64,000 nt of DNA from Vibrio sp. 05-20-BW147 (GCF_013369385.1 NZ_SZTO01000007.1:184390-248389); one strand, 5' to 3'. Shown: positions 43,083 through 53,117, counted from the stretch's first letter. The notes: generated from the letters alone by a model not told the origin. Translations and numbers: made by a program.

Positions 43083-43104
43083 GAGCGACCTGATACGGTC
43101 GCTC
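43083..43104 (-). terminator. First terminator downstream of malG
   Basis: 8-bp perfect stem GAGCGACC/GGTCGCTC with TGATAC loop; minus strand continues GTTTTATT. It lies 35 bases after the malG stop. Confidence 0.82.
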
Positions 43105-43138
43105 TTATTCTTATCCTTAAGTTAATCGCGAGAAGAGA

Positions 43139-44029
43139 TTAACCTTTAACACCACCGGCAGTCAAACCACCTACTAACCAGCGTTGTGCAAGTAAGAATA
43201 CGATGGTAATTGGCAATGCTGAAAGCACCGCTGCTGCTGCAAAGTCACCCCACAGATAGTTTTGAGGGTAGAGATACTGCTGCATACCAACCGCTAATGT
43301 ATAAGAGTTTACATCAGAAAGTAGCAAAGATGCCACAGGAACTTCACCTACCACACCAATAAACGACAGAATAAACACCACCGCAAGAATCGGCACAGAC
43401 AAAGGTAGAAGTACTAAGCGGAATGCCTGCCATGGTGTAGCACCATCCAATGCAGCTGCTTCTTCTAACGAATTATCGATGGTCTCAAAGTAGCCCTTAA
43501 TCGTCCAAACATGCAGTGCGATACCACCAAGGTAAGAGAAGATCAAACCACCGTGCGTATTCAAACCAAGGAACGGAATATACTGACCAAGTTTGTCAAA
43601 CAAAGCATAAAGTGCCACTAGCGCCAATACTGCTGGGAACATTTGGAAAATCATCATCGCTTTTAGGATAGTCTCCTTACCTTTAAAGCGTAGACGCGCA
43701 AATGCGTAAGCCGATGTCGTTGAAAGCGCAACAATCAGAATCGATGTAATACCTGCTACTTTTACCGAGTTCCATAACCAAGTGAGAACTGGGAATGGCG
43801 GTGGAGTAACAGAGCCATCTGCATTAGTGACTGAGAAACCAAGAGCCAGCTTCCAGTGCTCCAATGACGGGTTGTCTGGAATTAAACTGCCTGTTGCAAA
43901 GTTACCCTCGCGGAACGAGATTGCTACGATCATCAACAAAGGGAAGATGATCATCGATAAGAAGGCCCATAATGCAATATGGGTTGCCCATACGCGGTAT
44001 TTAAGTGATTTACCTTGTACCATTGCCAT
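43139..44029 (-). CDS. malG: Maltose ABC transporter permease MalG
   Basis: Inner-membrane permease of 296 residues, the length of E. coli MalG, with six transmembrane helices. The coupling EAA loop is [20 protein letters not shown] near 205, which docks on MalK. Together with MalF it forms the channel for maltose and maltodextrins delivered by MalE. It is third in the malE-malF-malG operon, 18 bases after malF, and is followed by a terminator. Confidence 0.95.
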   Translation of the reverse strand: MAMVQGKSLKYRVWATHIALWAFLSMIIFPLLMIVAISFREGNFATGSLIPDNPSLEHWKLALGFSVTNADGSVTPPPFPVLTWLWNSVKVAGITSILIVALSTTSAYAFARLRFKGKETILKAMMIFQMFPAVLALVALYALFDKLGQYIPFLGLNTHGGLIFSYLGGIALHVWTIKGYFETIDNSLEEAAALDGATPWQAFRLVLLPLSVPILAVVFILSFIGVVGEVPVASLLLSDVNSYTLAVGMQQYLYPQNYLWGDFAAAAVLSALPITIVFLLAQRWLVGGLTAGGVKG

Positions 44030-44047
44030 GTTGTATGCTCCTTACCC

Positions 44048-45619
44048 TTAGTTCTGAGACAGCTTAGTGAAACGCAGGTTAAGTAGAGCCAGCGCGCCAA
44101 CCAGTAGGAAAATCAGTGTTGCGATAGCACTTGCCAAACCGAAGTCTTGGCCGCCGCCACCTTCAAACGCAATGCGGTAGGTGTAGCTCACCAACAGGTC
44201 GGTGTAACCCGCAGGCTCTGAAGTACCAATCATGTTTGGACCACCTTGCGTCAACAACTGGATCATGACGAAGTTGTTGAAGTTAAATGCAAAGCTCGCA
44301 ATGAGCAGTGGAGTCAACGGCTTAATCATCAGTGGCAACGTCACGCGAGTGAAGTTTTGCACAAAATTGGCGCCATCAATCGCTGAGGCTTCGTATAAGT
44401 CCTCTGGAATCGCTTTCAACAAGCCCATACAAAGGATCATCATGTAAGGGAAACCAAGCCAAGTGTTCACAATCAGTACCATGCTTTTTGCCATGATTGG
44501 ATCAGAGAACCAACTTGGGCTGATGCCAAACAGCGCATTTAGCACCATGTTGATCTCACCAAAGCTTTGGTTAAACAGACCTTTAAAGATCAAGATTGAA
44601 ATAAACGCAGGAACCGCATAAGGCAGAATCAGCAATACACGATAAATAGCACGGCCTTTTAACTCTTCCCATTGCACGACACTCGCCAGCACCAAGCCAA
44701 TGATGAGCGTAAGCACAACGGTGAGAATTGAGAAAACCACCGTCCAGATAAAGATACTGATGAAAGGCTCTTTGATGCCGTCATCTTTCCAAACACGTTC
44801 AAAGTTATCGGTACCAATTTGCACTACAAAGCCGGGAGAGACGGTGTTGCCAACAAAGTTGCCTGCCTCATCCATCGCTTGGTAAAAACCCACGTCCATA
44901 TTGGGCTTAAGCAGTTCACCAGTCTGATTATTCTTCAGCGTTTCGCCATCCGCTTGCATGGTGTAAAGAGGCACTACGCCAGCAAACTTGCGTAAGCCAC
45001 TCATGCGAATGTCATCACCATTAGCAAAGTGCAAATCGATGCTGCTCAGTGCGGTACGGTTGCTAACAATAGTCTTGATCGGCTCTTCCGTGCCTGTCAC
45101 CGAATCGACCGGTGAAAGGTCTAGATCACTGATGGCGCTGCCAAGGACAAACTCAGGTGTCGACAGTAAGACATCGCCATCTTTAATAACAATACGGTGA
45201 CCAGAATCGGTTTTATACAGAGTAAACGGATAGCTTTCACCACTTTGGAAAGTACGGTCCAAAAGCACGCTTTGCGCACGATCGAGAGAAAGCTGGTTTT
45301 TAGCGCTGTAGTTGGTAAACGCAAGACCAACGGTGTATGCCAAAGGGAAGAGGATGAACAAAATCATCCCGGCAATACCCGGATAAATGTAGCGATGAGC
45401 GTAAGTTTTTTTACTACCAAACACATACAACGCCAACGCAGTAAGAATCACAGTAAGCATTGCAAAAGCAACCTCACCGCGAGAATACATTAGAATCGTT
45501 GCATAACCATTAATAAGACCGACCGTGCCAAGAAGCGCCCATTTAATAAACACTTTTTTGCTGCCCGGCAGGCTGGCTGCTGGAGCTGTCATAGCATCTG
45601 TACCTTGAACTGACTGCAT
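44048..45619 (-). CDS. malF: Maltose ABC transporter permease MalF
   Basis: Inner-membrane permease of 523 residues. It has N-terminal helices, the large periplasmic P2 loop typical of MalF (about 115-285, contacting MalE), and a C-terminal core with the EAA motif YEASAIDGANFVQNFTRVTLP near 410. This extended architecture separates it from generic sugar permeases. The ATG at 45619 gives a cytosolic N-terminus as expected. It lies between malE and malG; a GC-poor gap of 72 bases after malE holds a small hairpin that may lower malFG expression. Confidence 0.96.
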   Translation of the reverse strand: MQSVQGTDAMTAPAASLPGSKKVFIKWALLGTVGLINGYATILMYSRGEVAFAMLTVILTALALYVFGSKKTYAHRYIYPGIAGMILFILFPLAYTVGLAFTNYSAKNQLSLDRAQSVLLDRTFQSGESYPFTLYKTDSGHRIVIKDGDVLLSTPEFVLGSAISDLDLSPVDSVTGTEEPIKTIVSNRTALSSIDLHFANGDDIRMSGLRKFAGVVPLYTMQADGETLKNNQTGELLKPNMDVGFYQAMDEAGNFVGNTVSPGFVVQIGTDNFERVWKDDGIKEPFISIFIWTVVFSILTVVLTLIIGLVLASVVQWEELKGRAIYRVLLILPYAVPAFISILIFKGLFNQSFGEINMVLNALFGISPSWFSDPIMAKSMVLIVNTWLGFPYMMILCMGLLKAIPEDLYEASAIDGANFVQNFTRVTLPLMIKPLTPLLIASFAFNFNNFVMIQLLTQGGPNMIGTSEPAGYTDLLVSYTYRIAFEGGGGQDFGLASAIATLIFLLVGALALLNLRFTKLSQN

Positions 45620-45658
45620 AGGGAACCTGCTAGCGATATATAGAAAAGAAAGAAAAGT

Positions 45659-45680
45659 AAGGAGGAGTTACCCCCTCCTT
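45659..45680 (-). promoter_or_regulatory. Intercistronic hairpin malE-malF
   Basis: AAGGAGG (45659-45665) pairs with CCTCCTT (45674-45680). On the minus-strand transcript it lies just after the malE stop and may stabilise malE mRNA or reduce expression of malF and malG, as intercistronic hairpins do in other mal operons. Confidence 0.5.
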
Positions 45681-45691
45681 AAAAAGTTACA

Positions 45692-46873
45692 TTATTTTGT
45701 CATTTGTTTTTCTGCGTCAGCCAGAGCAGCATCCACAGTTTGACGACCATCCACTACGTTAACGATCGCGTTTTTCGCCGCACCCCAGAATGCATTCATT
45801 TGTGGGATATTTGGCATGATTTCACCGTTCATTGCGTTGTCCATCGTCGCCGCAATACGAGCATCTGCATCAAGCTCACGTTGGAACGAGTTCAGTGCAA
45901 CAGCGCCTAGCGGCTTATCGTTGTTCACCAGACGTAGGCCATCATTTGTCAGTAGGTAGTTCTCAATGAACTCTACCGCAAGGTCTTTGTTTGGTGATGC
46001 CGTTGAGATGCCCGCAGTAAGAACGCCAACGAAAGGCTTAGAAGATTGACCATTGAACTTAGGCAGTGTAGTCACGCCGTAGTTGATACCAGACTTCTCA
46101 ATGTTGCCCCACGCCCAAGGACCGTTGATGGTCATCGCCGTCTTACCTTGGTTAAATGCAGATTCAGATACTGAGTAGTCCATGTCTGGAGAGATGATAC
46201 CTTTCTCAACCAGCGATTTAACGAAGTTCATTGCGTCTTTCACGCCATCTTTCGCGATGCCTGCGTCTTTAACGTCGTAACCTTCAGAAGTGTATTTGAA
46301 CGCGTAACCACCATCAGCCGCCATTAGTGGCCACGTGAAGTACGGTTCTTTTAGGTTCCACATGATGGCAGATTTGCCTTCTTTCTTCAGTTTCGCGTTT
46401 AACGCTTCCACTTCTTCCCAGCTCTTCGGTGGGTTTGGAACGATATCTTTGTTGTAGATAAGAGATAGAGACTCAACCGCGATTGGGTAGCCGATGATCT
46501 TGCCATCGTACTTCACTGCGTCCCATGCAAAATCCACAATGCCTTCTTGAATTTGTTTAGAAGGTTTGATTTCAGCCAACAGACCCGCTTCTGCGTAACC
46601 ACCAAAACGGTCGTGCGCCCAGAATACGATATCAGGACCGTCACCCGTTGCTGCCGTTTGTGGGAATTTATCTTGCAGCGCATCTGGGTGAGCCACCGTC
46701 ACTTTAATGCCTGTGTCTGCTTCAAACTTTTTGCCTACTTCTGCTAGACCATTGTAACCTTTGTCACCGTTGATCCAGATAGTCAGTTGTCCTTCTTCAA
46801 TGGCAGCGTGTGCACCGAAAGAACCCAGTGCAACAAGAGTACCTAGTGCGACAGCGCTTAGAGCATTTTTCAT
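45692..46873 (-). CDS. malE: Maltose/maltodextrin-binding periplasmic protein
   Basis: Periplasmic solute-binding protein of 393 residues: signal peptide with cleavage near SFGAHA, then mature protein beginning [20 protein letters not shown], very like E. coli MBP. Further hallmarks are [38 protein letters not shown], and the sugar-binding [17 protein letters not shown] with [17 protein letters not shown]. It delivers maltose and maltodextrins to MalFGK2. AAAGGA precedes the ATG. First gene of malEFG, divergent from malK. Confidence 0.97.
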   Translation of the reverse strand: MKNALSAVALGTLVALGSFGAHAAIEEGQLTIWINGDKGYNGLAEVGKKFEADTGIKVTVAHPDALQDKFPQTAATGDGPDIVFWAHDRFGGYAEAGLLAEIKPSKQIQEGIVDFAWDAVKYDGKIIGYPIAVESLSLIYNKDIVPNPPKSWEEVEALNAKLKKEGKSAIMWNLKEPYFTWPLMAADGGYAFKYTSEGYDVKDAGIAKDGVKDAMNFVKSLVEKGIISPDMDYSVSESAFNQGKTAMTINGPWAWGNIEKSGINYGVTTLPKFNGQSSKPFVGVLTAGISTASPNKDLAVEFIENYLLTNDGLRLVNNDKPLGAVALNSFQRELDADARIAATMDNAMNGEIMPNIPQMNAFWGAAKNAIVNVVDGRQTVDAALADAEKQMTK

Positions 46874-47542
46874 GTTCGTATCCTTTTTATATTTTGATGT
46901 AGGGCTACTCCACAGAGGATGAGCCGTATTTCGACGTATATCATCTGAAAAAACCTGCTCTGTCTCATCCTCCTATCCTCTACGCCCCAGATATTATGGC
47001 GTATTTTCGTGATCTACATCGTTAGAGGTAAGAGAGCAAAATCACAAAAACGGCACTCGATGCGATCGAATTCACATTTACTGACGCGATTATTGTGATA
47101 TTTGCCCACTCTGGGGGAAGAGGCGTAGAACCCCCTCCTCCTTTTCTACTCCCCCTACAATTAATTAGCGTAGGAGGATGTAGGCGAGTGCTATATCGAA
47201 GAAACTGCACCCATCCAAGAGTGGATGGTAAGAACCCTTTCCCAGCAGACCAACTTGGTCACTGTTTTTGCTGGTTTTCATTGCCATACGAGTGGAATGT
47301 CATTAGTTAAGATGTTAGTGGTAGTTTGTTATTCACGGGGGAGACATCTTGATGAATGTGGGGGAGAAAACTCGTACTTGGCTATGGTGGGTGGCACTTT
47401 AATTTAGGAACTCCATTTTTAAAGTGCCGCCCTGTTTTCTTACTGTTGCTTAACTTACCGATTCCTACTGTTACTGTCCGGCTCCATAATTCATATAATG
47501 ATGGGCAGTGAATTATAAAAAAATTGATCGAGGACGAGCTAA
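46874..47542. promoter_or_regulatory. Divergent malE / malK control region with MalT-type boxes
   Basis: 669 bases without a gene. Several matches to the MalT box GGGGATGAGG occur: GAGGATGAGC at 46916-46925, GAGGATGAGA on the minus strand at 46972-46963, GGGGAAGAGG at 47114-47123, and GGGGAGTAGA on the minus strand at 47155-47146. A CRP-like site CGTGATCTACATCGTT lies at 47008-47023. Arrays of MalT boxes and CRP sites between malEFG and malK are established in E. coli. Short open frames in this region are not credible genes. Confidence 0.75.
47389..47440 (+). promoter_or_regulatory. Long hairpin in the malK leader
   Basis: GGGTGGCACTTT (47389-47400) pairs with AAAGTGCCGCCC (47421-47432) with one G-T wobble and a 20-base loop, followed by TGTTTTCTT. 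It lies 103 bases before malK and resembles a terminator, so it may attenuate malK. Confidence 0.5.
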
Positions 47543-48658
47543 ATGGCGAGTGTCACGTTAAAAAATGTTTGTAAAGCGTATGGCGACGTATTGATTTCTA
47601 AAAACGTTGATCTTGAGATCAACGAAGGCGAATTCGTAGTATTTGTCGGTCCATCGGGTTGTGGTAAATCGACATTGCTTCGTTGTATTGCAGGGTTAGA
47701 AGACATCACCTCTGGCGATCTGTATATCGGTGAAGAGCGTATGAATGATGTAGAGCCATCGAAACGTGGCGTGGGCATGGTTTTCCAATCCTATGCACTT
47801 TATCCGCATCTAAATCTCTATGACAACATGTCATTCGGCCTTAAGTTAGCGAAAGCAGACAAAAAAGAGATCGACAAACGCGTAGAGCAAGCCGCTGAAA
47901 TCCTGCAGCTTGGTCACCTACTCGAGCGTCTACCAAAAGCCCTTTCGGGTGGTCAGCGTCAACGCGTGGCGATTGGTCGTACCCTTGTTTCACAACCAAA
48001 AGTGTTCTTACTCGACGAGCCGTTGTCTAACCTAGACGCAGCCCTGCGCGTTCAGATGCGAGCCCAGATTACCAAACTGCAACGCCAACTTGGCTGTACC
48101 ATGATTTACGTTACGCACGACCAAGTCGAAGCAATGACTATGGCTGACAAAATCGTGGTACTTGATGGCGGTTTTGTCTCTCAAGTTGGTAAACCCCTAG
48201 AGCTGTACCATTACCCTGAAAATCGCTTTGTTGCTGGCTTCATTGGTTCGCCAAAAATGAACTTTATGAGTGTGCAAATCGTGGATGTAGAGAGCGAGCG
48301 AGTTCAAGTTAAGCTATCAAATGGCGTGACTTTCTGGGTCCCAGTGGATGGAACAACCGTCAACAAAGGTGATCGCATGTCTCTAGGAGTACGTCCTGAG
48401 CACCTAGTCTCCTCTGCACAAGGAGACGCGGTGATCGATGGTGAAGTGATGATCGTCGAGAAGCTGGGTAATGAAACGCAAGTCTACCTCAACCTAGAGA
48501 GTGCCGATGCGGATGTGATCTACCGCCAACCAGATACGTTGGACGTGGATTCTGGCGATCGCTTAGAAATTGGTATCCCAGCTCATCGCTGCCACCTATT
48601 CCACAGCGATGGCCGTGCGTGTAAGCGCCTATTTAATGAAAAAGGCGTAGAGCGTTAA
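47543..48658 (+). CDS. malK: Maltose ABC transporter ATPase MalK
   Basis: Cytosolic ATPase of 371 residues, the length of E. coli MalK, that powers MalFG. Walker [11 protein letters not shown]-loop [10 protein letters not shown], signature [13 protein letters not shown], Walker [16 protein letters not shown] and the switch histidine in [10 protein letters not shown] are intact. The C-terminal regulatory (TOBE/MOP) domain from about 240 ([17 protein letters not shown]) is that which in E. coli binds MalT and enzyme IIA-Glc. GAGGA precedes the ATG. It is divergent from malEFG; no lamB follows here. Confidence 0.96.
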   Translation: MASVTLKNVCKAYGDVLISKNVDLEINEGEFVVFVGPSGCGKSTLLRCIAGLEDITSGDLYIGEERMNDVEPSKRGVGMVFQSYALYPHLNLYDNMSFGLKLAKADKKEIDKRVEQAAEILQLGHLLERLPKALSGGQRQRVAIGRTLVSQPKVFLLDEPLSNLDAALRVQMRAQITKLQRQLGCTMIYVTHDQVEAMTMADKIVVLDGGFVSQVGKPLELYHYPENRFVAGFIGSPKMNFMSVQIVDVESERVQVKLSNGVTFWVPVDGTTVNKGDRMSLGVRPEHLVSSAQGDAVIDGEVMIVEKLGNETQVYLNLESADADVIYRQPDTLDVDSGDRLEIGIPAHRCHLFHSDGRACKRLFNEKGVER

Positions 48659-48975
48659 AATCTATAAACCTTCAATCGAATTAAGGCTCTTTTAAAAGAG
48701 CCTTTTTTGATCATGGTGTGATTGTACTGAAAGCGGAACTTTAAAAACAAATCGACCTATGGGCGACAGAGATACGCTAGCCGCAATGACAACACTCAAA
48801 TCTGCGAAGTCGTAACTCTTTCACAATTATGCGATCCAACGTTATGAGAGCAACAACTAGTATGAAACCTGTCTCCCAAGTGAGAATTATGGTTAGTAAA
48901 TAAAAAGTGTCATATTCATGAACATAATAACAACTTATTATTTGCAACTAGTAACCGTGCAACAGGCTATCTATC
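48659..48975. other. Intergenic region malK / secreted Gly-rich protein
   Basis: 317 bases. It begins with the malK terminator; the remaining AT-rich stretch (48710-48975) must hold the promoter of the next gene, but no confident site was found. Confidence 0.5.
48683..48709 (+). terminator. Terminator of malK
   Basis: Perfect palindrome with arms AAGGCTCTTTT and AAAAGAGCCTT, followed by T-run; 24 bases after the stop. Confidence 0.9.
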
Positions 48976-49563
48976 ATGAAAAAAATCCTCCTTCTCTCTC
49001 TTCTTGGTGTTTTGCTTCCTCTCGGAGTATCCGCTGCAGAAAGCTGTGGCAGTGCAGGATCAGCTAAGGAACAATTATCACAAGCTGGCGACAACTTAAC
49101 TACCGTGGCGGTCGCTCTTGCACAGAGTTGCCCCGAACTTGCAGAAAGCATCATTAGCCAAGCCATTGAGCAAAAACCAGAAATTACAAATGAGTTGGTT
49201 AAAGCAATTATTGCGGTGGTACCAGAGGACATGATTACACAAGTCGCCACAGCTGCCTTTAAAGCCGTGCCGGAAACGAAGAGAGCAGATCTAGTTGCAG
49301 CAATAATCCAAGTGAGCCCCACAGATATACAACAGAGCATAGTCAATGCTTTGGGTCAGACGGGACTAATGGCTCCAACGGATATCCTTGTAGCTGCAAT
49401 CCAAGGTGGTGCGGATCCAGCGACCATATCTGAACCAACCGCTGCAGGTATCACCAACGCACCTCAACCGACAACCCTGACAGTGACAACTGCACCAGGT
49501 TCTAATGCTGCACTTGGTGCAGGTAGTGGTGGCGGTGGCGGCGGAACAGCCTCCCCTAACTAA
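48976..49563 (+). CDS. Secreted helical protein with Gly-rich tail, next to the EPS operon
   Basis: Exported protein of 195 residues: signal peptide (cleavage near GVSAA), a mature helical domain of repeated Ala/Ile/Val-rich helices (ESIISQAIEQKPEITNELVK, AAFKAVPETKRADLVAAII, SIVNALGQTGLMAPTDILVA) that look like three or four tandem helical hairpins, two cysteines (SCGS, SCPE), and a low-complexity tail rich in Thr, Pro and Gly ending GGGGGGTASPN. No family is recognised. It precedes the polysaccharide operon on the same strand by 416 bases and could be a matrix or surface protein; that is inferred only from position. Confidence 0.68.
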   Translation: MKKILLLSLLGVLLPLGVSAAESCGSAGSAKEQLSQAGDNLTTVAVALAQSCPELAESIISQAIEQKPEITNELVKAIIAVVPEDMITQVATAAFKAVPETKRADLVAAIIQVSPTDIQQSIVNALGQTGLMAPTDILVAAIQGGADPATISEPTAAGITNAPQPTTLTVTTAPGSNAALGAGSGGGGGGTASPN

Positions 49564-49979
49564 ACGTAACATTATTGGGTTCATCTAACAGATCTGGCAA
49601 TGAAACAGCCAGTTAAGCGTAGCTGTCGTTTTGAGATAGGTACAAGGGGAAACGCGACAGATCACTTGAAATAGGAATTCTCAAAAAGAAGTGAGTTACC
49701 AATACACAGTTTGCAAACAATCACTGAGCGTTTTTTTGAGTTAAAACTCTGTTGATACGTAAAAAGTACAGGGAAGATCAACGAGTACAATCAATATCAT
49801 TGGTTTGATACCACGCATTTTCCAATGGGTTCATCATTGTAGTAAGCAAATAAAAGGCAACAAACAATAAAAAATATAAATATAAATCCTAATTATTAGT
49901 CGATAAAAGAAGCACTTTACTTGGCTGCTAAATAAAGGGGGGGAGGATAAACAACGTTAATGGCAGGGATGTCTCGGAT
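49564..49979. other. Upstream region of the exopolysaccharide operon
   Basis: 416 bases with no gene. AT-rich centre (49860-49910) and a run of seven G at 49937-49943, 36 bases before the first gene, that could slip. It probably contains the operon promoter and binding sites for VpsR/VpsT-type regulators, but none was recognised with confidence. Confidence 0.5.
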
Positions 49980-51374
49980 ATGAACAATCAAAACACCATA
50001 CGGCTAACGCAATACCAAGGAAAGATTTTTTATCGTTTTATTGACTGTTTGGTTATTGTCTTCACGCTACTATTAGCACTCAAATACCAAAACCAGATCA
50101 CCACTTTTGGCTATCTTTCTGCTGGTTTTCTCGCGGTCATCATTTATTCATTCTTTGCTGAAAGCCTCGATATCTATAGTGACTGGCGCACATCAAAATT
50201 AAGAAGACTCAGTCTCAATACCTTGCTCTGCTGGGGATTAACACTGTGCTCACTTACCCTACTGACCTATTTCAGCAAGACTGGAGAAAACTACTCGCGT
50301 CTAGTGATCGGTTTTTGGAGCGTATTCACCGTTATCGCCTTAATCCTCTGGCGTGGCGTGGCGTTTTCCTTTGTCTATTACTTGCATAAAAAGGGACTTC
50401 ACATCAAGCAAGCGGTGATTGTAGGCGTGACACCACAAGGAATAGAGTTAGCTAATAACTTACGTAACCATCCTGAGCTTGGAATAAAACTGATGGGTTT
50501 TTATGATGACCGCACATCAGAACGCTTAATCGAAGGTGTTCCGCTGCTTGGCAATGTTAACGAAGCACTGGCGCTGGCAAAGCAAGGTGATGTACAAAAC
50601 GTCTACATCACCCTACCGATGCAAGCACAAAAGCGAATCTGCGATATTCTTGAAGCGTTCTCCGACAGTACTGTTAATACATACCTGGTTCCAGACTTTT
50701 TTACTTTCAACTTGCTTCACTCCCGTTGGTACACCATCGGGCAGGTCAACGCGTTTAGCATCTTCGATACGCCCTTTAACGGTGTTTCAACTTGGTTGAA
50801 ACGGATGGAAGATTTGATACTGAGCTCGCTGATTTTGATCTTGATTAGCCCAGTGTTACTCGCGGTTTCTATCGGGGTCAAACTCTCCTCCCCTGGACCT
50901 GTCATTTTCAAACAGATCCGCTATGGATTGGATGGCAAACCAATCAAAGTGTGGAAGTTTCGCAGCATGAAGGTGATGGAAAACGGCAGCAAAGTGGTGC
51001 AAGCAACACAAGGCGATCCGCGTATCACTCGCTTTGGCGCGTTTATCCGCCGTACCTCACTCGATGAATTACCACAGTTTTTTAATGTACTACAAGGACG
51101 TATGTCCATTGTAGGCCCACGACCACACGCCGTTGCACATAATGAAGAGTATCGTAGTTTGATCAACCGCTACATGCTGAGACACAAAGTCAAACCCGGC
51201 ATCACCGGTTGGGCGCAAATAAACGGCTGGCGTGGTGAAACAGACACGTTAGAAAAAATGGAAAAACGTATTCAATATGACCTCGACTATATTCAGCATT
51301 GGTCAGTTTGGTTTGATTTAAAAATTGTCTTCAGAACCGTGTTTACCGGCTTCACTGGCCAGAACGCGTACTAG
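49980..51374 (+). CDS. vpsL: Undecaprenyl-phosphate glucose phosphotransferase (VpsL/WcaJ-like)
   Basis: Inner-membrane initiating glycosyltransferase of 464 residues that transfers sugar-1-phosphate from a nucleotide sugar to undecaprenyl phosphate. Four N-terminal helices (about 15-125) are followed by a Rossmann-like CoA-binding-type domain (AVIVGVTPQGIELANNLRNH), a fifth membrane segment near 280, and the bacterial sugar-transferase domain with KVWKFRSMKV, TSLDELPQFFNVLQGRMSIVGPRP-type core and GITGWAQINGWRGET. This matches VpsL/WcaJ-type enzymes in size and order. First gene of the seven-gene export operon. Confidence 0.92.
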   Translation: MNNQNTIRLTQYQGKIFYRFIDCLVIVFTLLLALKYQNQITTFGYLSAGFLAVIIYSFFAESLDIYSDWRTSKLRRLSLNTLLCWGLTLCSLTLLTYFSKTGENYSRLVIGFWSVFTVIALILWRGVAFSFVYYLHKKGLHIKQAVIVGVTPQGIELANNLRNHPELGIKLMGFYDDRTSERLIEGVPLLGNVNEALALAKQGDVQNVYITLPMQAQKRICDILEAFSDSTVNTYLVPDFFTFNLLHSRWYTIGQVNAFSIFDTPFNGVSTWLKRMEDLILSSLILILISPVLLAVSIGVKLSSPGPVIFKQIRYGLDGKPIKVWKFRSMKVMENGSKVVQATQGDPRITRFGAFIRRTSLDELPQFFNVLQGRMSIVGPRPHAVAHNEEYRSLINRYMLRHKVKPGITGWAQINGWRGETDTLEKMEKRIQYDLDYIQHWSVWFDLKIVFRTVFTGFTGQNAY

Positions 51375-51395
51375 AGTTCTTAAAAGGATAATGTC

Positions 51396-52580
51396 ATGAA
51401 CTGTTTTAAACTCAAGTTGCTCTCAACCAGTGTATTCGTCGCTATGTCCAGCCATTCTTTGGCTGGACCAACAGCTGTGCCGTATGAAACCGAATCAGGC
51501 ATATCGATTGCACCTTATGTGAATGTCTCTCTTGGTCACAACGACAACCTCGCTAAAACAGCCGACAATACAGAGAGTTCATCGTACAGCGTGATAGAAC
51601 CCGGTGTAGTGATTTCGCTTGCGCCAGGAACGCAACAACATACTTTTGGCTATCGTATTGCTCGCGGCGACTATTTCAGTTCTTCACAAGATAACTTTAC
51701 CGACCATTTTTTTGATCTTAACAGCAAGTGGGAACTCAACGACCGACACCAGTTTAACCTAGATTATGCCTTGGCGCTGACTCACGATTCGCGAGGTGAT
51801 AACGATACCACACTCAATATGCCACACGACGAGTACACCACTAACAATCTCAATTTCAAATATACGTTCGGCCGGTCGGATGCCATCGGCCGTATCGAAA
51901 CCAGTTTAGGTTGGGGTGATCAAACCTACGACAACAACCGCAGCATTACCCGCTTCCAAGATTGGCAAGAAAGACGATTTAACACGATTTTCTATTATAA
52001 AGCACTGCCCAAAACAGCCCTGCTGTTTCAAATTATCGCTAACGATAAAAGCTATGATGAAACCGCTATTGGAGCCAGCACAAAAGACAGCAAACACTAT
52101 TTTACTTATGTTGGTGCTGGATGGGATGCGACAGGTGCACTGCAAGGCAACATCAAGTTTGGTCTGCAACGTAAAGAGTTTGATGCCGATGATAAGTCAG
52201 AGTTTAAATCATTTTCTTGGGATGCTGACCTCACCTATATGATACGCACCTATTCAGCTTTAACGCTGGCAACCAACCGACGTGCAACCGACCCCGATGG
52301 TTACGGAAACGCTATCGATACAAAAACATACTCAGTGAAATGGCTGCATCAATGGAATGAGCGTGTGAACACAAGTTTGGGCTACCGTTTGCTTGACGAG
52401 CAATACGATGGTTCATCTCGTACTGATGACACCAACAACTTTGATGCATCTGTTAATTACGACCTCATGCGCTGGTTGAGCGTCAAAGCTGGCATAGGGT
52501 TGGAATCGAAAGACTCTAACGTAAGTAACGTCGGTTATGATCAAACCATTTATTTTGTTTCACTTGAAGGGGTGATGTAG
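51396..52580 (+). CDS. vpsM: Outer-membrane beta-barrel protein of the EPS operon (VpsM-like)
   Basis: Exported protein of 394 residues: signal peptide (cleavage near SSHSLA) followed by a repetitive pattern of amphipathic strands to the C-terminus (FGYRIARGDYF, FNLDYALALTHDSRG, FDASVNYDLMRW, IYFVSLEGVM), which fits the BBP2-type outer-membrane barrels in Vibrio polysaccharide loci. In vps the equivalent gene lies between VpsL and the export protein, as here. A role in polysaccharide secretion across the outer membrane is inferred from that context. It starts 21 bases after the previous stop. Confidence 0.83.
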   Translation: MNCFKLKLLSTSVFVAMSSHSLAGPTAVPYETESGISIAPYVNVSLGHNDNLAKTADNTESSSYSVIEPGVVISLAPGTQQHTFGYRIARGDYFSSSQDNFTDHFFDLNSKWELNDRHQFNLDYALALTHDSRGDNDTTLNMPHDEYTTNNLNFKYTFGRSDAIGRIETSLGWGDQTYDNNRSITRFQDWQERRFNTIFYYKALPKTALLFQIIANDKSYDETAIGASTKDSKHYFTYVGAGWDATGALQGNIKFGLQRKEFDADDKSEFKSFSWDADLTYMIRTYSALTLATNRRATDPDGYGNAIDTKTYSVKWLHQWNERVNTSLGYRLLDEQYDGSSRTDDTNNFDASVNYDLMRWLSVKAGIGLESKDSNVSNVGYDQTIYFVSLEGVM

Positions 52581-52586
52581 TTCGTT

Positions 52587-53105
52587 ATGAAGTATTTTTT
52601 GCTTTTCTGTTTGGCATTGTTTTCATTACAGACGCTAGCCAACGATAGTCACTATAAGTTGGGCGTTGGCGATTTGATCCGCATCCAAGTTTATGATGAG
52701 CCCGAGCTGTCGTTAGAAACTCGTATCAGTGATAGCGGTTCGATTGACTATCCGTTTTTGGGCCGCATCGCGCTGAAAGGCAAAAGTATTGAACAGGTCA
52801 AAACCGCTATTCACAATGGCTTGCTCGATGGCTATTTGGTGAATCCGAACGTGTTTGTCAGTGTGGTCGAATATCGTCCGTTTTTTGTCAATGGGGAAGT
52901 GAAGAAAGCCGGTGGTTATCCTTACACACCAGGTTTGACCGTGAACAAAGCTATCACCATCGCGGGTGGCTTTACCGAACGCGCTTCAAAAACCAATATC
53001 TTTATTGTACCGAGCGATAACCCCAGTGCTCGGCCTGTTAAGGTGGCACTTTTAGACAAAATTCAACCCGGTGACATACTCACCATCGAACAAAGTTTTT
53101 TCTAG
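52587..53105 (+). CDS. vpsN: Polysaccharide export protein (Wza/VpsN-like)
   Basis: Periplasmic or outer-membrane export protein of 172 residues. A signal peptide (LFCLALFSLQTLA) precedes the poly-export domain (YKLGVGDLIRIQVYDEPELS, ISDSGSIDYPFLGRIALKGK) and one SLBB domain (FFVNGEVKKAGGYPYTPGLT, ITIAGGFTERASKTNIFI). It lacks a lipobox and the long C-terminal helix of E. coli Wza, so it may not form the outer pore itself and may pair with the barrel protein encoded just before. It lies six bases after the vpsM-like gene. Confidence 0.9.
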   Translation: MKYFLLFCLALFSLQTLANDSHYKLGVGDLIRIQVYDEPELSLETRISDSGSIDYPFLGRIALKGKSIEQVKTAIHNGLLDGYLVNPNVFVSVVEYRPFFVNGEVKKAGGYPYTPGLTVNKAITIAGGFTERASKTNIFIVPSDNPSARPVKVALLDKIQPGDILTIEQSFF

Positions 53106-53117
53106 GTAGTAGCAGTA

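Larger units (their letters stand above)
42773..43138. other. Region downstream of malG with two minus-strand terminators
   Basis: 366 bases without a convincing gene. Two hairpins, both with the T-run on the minus strand, lie at 43083-43104 and 42934-42953. The 130-base stretch between them is therefore either a read-through 3' untranslated region of malG or a separate small RNA. Confidence 0.5.

Noticed and set aside
42934..43104. A Qrr-type quorum-sensing small RNA in the interval after malG
   Set aside because: Some short words look similar, but the conserved Qrr core and sigma-54 promoter are not present.
47095..47407. Short open frames in the malE-malK control region
   Set aside because: They run through MalT-type boxes and hairpins, have no ribosome sites and no recognisable domains.
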